Made by a program: the position numbers and the translations under genes. From JAKFWF01 sp963732635 (lineage in GTDB: Bacteria > Pseudomonadota > Alphaproteobacteria > Rhizobiales > Hyphomicrobiaceae), in NCBI GenBank assembly GCA_963732635.1, contig CAVTAL010000022.1:124001-188000 (forward strand): DNA of 64,000 bases, given 5' to 3'. The notes under the pieces were generated by a model. The model was given only the letters and a program-made list of their open reading frames with translations, was not told the DNA's origin and searched no databases. Below, piece by piece: positions 62,517 to 64,000 of the stretch; positions within the stretch are counted from its first letter, which is position 1, and every line of letters starts with the position of its first letter.

Positions 62517-64000
62517 CTAGAATTCCAGCTTCTGCACCCGATTGACGTGTGGAATGCCCTTGATGCGGGCGATGACGCTGTCGTCCGCTGCCTGGTCGAT
62601 GGCGATCAGCAGGATGGCGTCGCCACCGGGCTTGTCGCGACCGAGGTTGAGACGCGCGATGTTGATGCCAACTTCACCCATCAACGCGCCGATGCGGCCG
62701 ATGAAGCCCGGCTTGTCCTGGTTCGTCACGTAGAGCATGTGACTGTAGAACTGCGCCTCCATTTCGATACCCTTGACCTGGATGATGCGCGGCTTGCCGT
62801 CGGCGAACACGGTACCGGCAACGCTGCGATCGGCGCCCGCCGTCTTGACCGTGACGCGCACATAACTCTCGTAGGCGCCATCCTGCGCGCGCGTCACTTC
62901 CTCGACAGCCATGCCGCGCTCCTTCGCGACGATACCGGCAGAGACCATGTTGACGTCGGACAACGCCGGCCGCAACACACCCGCGATCGCCGCAGCCGTC
63001 AGTGGCTTGACGTTCAGCTTCGCCACTTCGCCGGCGTACTCGACCCGCACCGCCTTGATGTCGCTCTCGGTCAACTGGCCGGCGAACAGGCCGAGCTGCT
63101 CGGCGAGTTTGACGTAAGGCTTGAGCTTCGGTGCATCTTCCGCCGAGATCGACGGAAAGTTGATGGCGTTGGTGACGGCGCCGGTCAGCAGATAGTCCGA
63201 CATTTGTTCGGCGACCTGCAATGCGACGTTTTCCTGCGCCTCAGTGGTGGCAGCGCCCAGATGCGGCGTGCAGATGACGTTATCGGCGCCGAACAGCACG
63301 TTTTCCTTTGCCGGCTCGGTCAGGAACACATCGAGCGCGGCGCCGGCGACGTGGCCGCTCTTCAGCGCGGCAAGCAGTGCCGCCTCGTCGATCAAGCCAC
63401 CGCGGGCGCAATTGATGATGCGCACGCCGGGCTTCGTCTTCGCCAGCGCCGCCGCATCGAGAATGTTGCGGGTCTTGTCGGTCAGCGGCGTATGCAGCGT
63501 GATGAAATCGGCACGTTTCAGCAGCTCGGCGAGTTCGACCTTGAGTACGCCCAGTCCCTTCGCGCGCTCTTCGGTCAGGAACGGATCGAAGGCGATCACT
63601 TTCATCTTGAGGCCCAGCGCCCGCTCGGCGACGATGGCGCCGATATTGCCGCACCCGATAATGCCGAGCGTCTTGGCGGTGATCTCGACGCCCATGAACT
63701 TCGACTTCTCCCACTTGCCGGCCTGGGTCGAACGATCGGCCTGCGGGATCTGGCGAGCGAGCGCCAGCATCAGCGAGATCGCGTGCTCGGCGGTCGTGAT
63801 CGAATTGCCGAAGGGCGTATTCATCACAATGATGCCATTGGCGGTAGCGGCCTTGATGTCGACGTTGTCGACGCCGATGCCGGCGCGGCCAACCACTTTC
63901 AGCTTCACAGCCTTGGCGATCAGCTTTTCCGTGACCTTGGTCGCCGAACGGATGGCAAGCCCGTCGTAGTCGCCGATGATCTTTTCCAGATCCTCTTTTG
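62517..64000 (-). CDS. serA: D-3-phosphoglycerate dehydrogenase (partial, 5' end outside the window)
   Basis: First enzyme of serine synthesis, oxidising 3-phosphoglycerate to 3-phosphohydroxypyruvate with NAD+. The visible 494 residues start at EDLEKIIGDYDGLAIRSATKV. The NAD fold has LGIIGCGNIGAIVAERALG, the Arg/Glu/His active-site set is around INCARGGLIDEAAL and ICTPHLGAATTEAQ, and the long form has the intervening ASB domain and a C-terminal ACT domain (LYVTNQDKPGFIGRIGALMG) for allosteric control. About 40 N-terminal residues are missing. A clear terminator follows. Confidence 0.96.
   Translation of the reverse strand, partial: KEDLEKIIGDYDGLAIRSATKVTEKLIAKAVKLKVVGRAGIGVDNVDIKAATANGIIVMNTPFGNSITTAEHAISLMLALARQIPQADRSTQAGKWEKSKFMGVEITAKTLGIIGCGNIGAIVAERALGLKMKVIAFDPFLTEERAKGLGVLKVELAELLKRADFITLHTPLTDKTRNILDAAALAKTKPGVRIINCARGGLIDEAALLAALKSGHVAGAALDVFLTEPAKENVLFGADNVICTPHLGAATTEAQENVALQVAEQMSDYLLTGAVTNAINFPSISAEDAPKLKPYVKLAEQLGLFAGQLTESDIKAVRVEYAGEVAKLNVKPLTAAAIAGVLRPALSDVNMVSAGIVAKERGMAVEEVTRAQDGAYESYVRVTVKTAGADRSVAGTVFADGKPRIIQVKGIEMEAQFYSHMLYVTNQDKPGFIGRIGALMGEVGINIARLNLGRDKPGGDAILLIAIDQAADDSVIARIKGIPHVNRVQKLEF

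Noticed and set aside
1..64000. CRISPR array, prophage, rRNA or tRNA genes
   Set aside because: No regularly spaced direct repeats, phage structural genes or rRNA/tRNA-like sequence were seen. A tRNAscan run would be needed to exclude a tRNA formally.

Overview
This window looks like a chromosomal segment of a GC-rich alphaproteobacterium of the order Hyphomicrobiales (Rhizobiales), close to the Bradyrhizobium/Xanthobacteraceae side. The evidence is gene content and order: aerobic cobaltochelatase genes cobS/cobT next to a dnaJ-like gene and bolA, a TadG-like protein, fabI, a GbsR-DUF4166 pair, a small heat-shock gene with an RpoH-type promoter and a ROSE-like leader, and many ABC solute-binding proteins. 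No rRNA, tRNA, CRISPR array or prophage was seen.

Layout. 1-14.3 kb is housekeeping: a TadG/vWA protein, a HerA-like ATPase (DUF853), an IS110-family insertion sequence with a structured upstream leader that may encode its bridge RNA, a GST, fabI, an MDR reductase, a histidine phosphatase, then cobS-orf-uma2-cobT, a J-domain protein and bolA. 14.3-25.3 kb holds an M14-type deacylase, a two-subunit CoA-transferase, an AsmA-like protein, a complete dipeptide-type ABC transporter (SBP-B-C-D-F) and an M15 peptidase. 26-32.5 kb holds an MHS-type transporter, a LysR regulator, a class I amidotransferase, a probable Ntn hydrolase, a periplasmic ankyrin protein and a DsbA-fold isomerase.

32.5-43.2 kb is the most distinctive block. 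A MarR regulator sits between two divergent operons. Leftward are a creatininase-family amidohydrolase and a second peptide-type ABC transporter (B-C-D-F). Rightward are marR, the cognate solute-binding protein, an isoaspartyl peptidase/asparaginase, a PanE-like reductase, an SDR and a DadA-like amine oxidase. Two copies of the palindrome GTTCCA-N2-TGGAAC lie between the operons. Together this reads as one regulon for import and stepwise amide/amine catabolism of an unidentified peptide-like or cyclic amide compound.

43.2-64 kb: a group III truncated haemoglobin paired with a small [2Fe-2S] ferredoxin, the Hsp20 gene, a DUF2478 protein, a DMT exporter, a BisC-like molybdoenzyme, a dihydropyrimidinase flanked by two unaccompanied solute-binding proteins, an FkbM methyltransferase, an NTT-like carrier, a PBP5-type carboxypeptidase, a TauE/SafE permease with a ModE-like regulator and an iron-type SBP, aspartate dehydrogenase, TrmO, the GbsR-DUF4166 pair and the 3' part of serA, which runs off the window.

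Quality note. At least seven otherwise well-conserved genes (tadG-like, cobT, scoA, oppD, a second oppF, dihydropyrimidinase twice, dctP) carry single-base frameshifts, nearly all +1 insertions. Uncorrected sequencing indels explain this better than decay. I annotate these as single genes with the break position stated.
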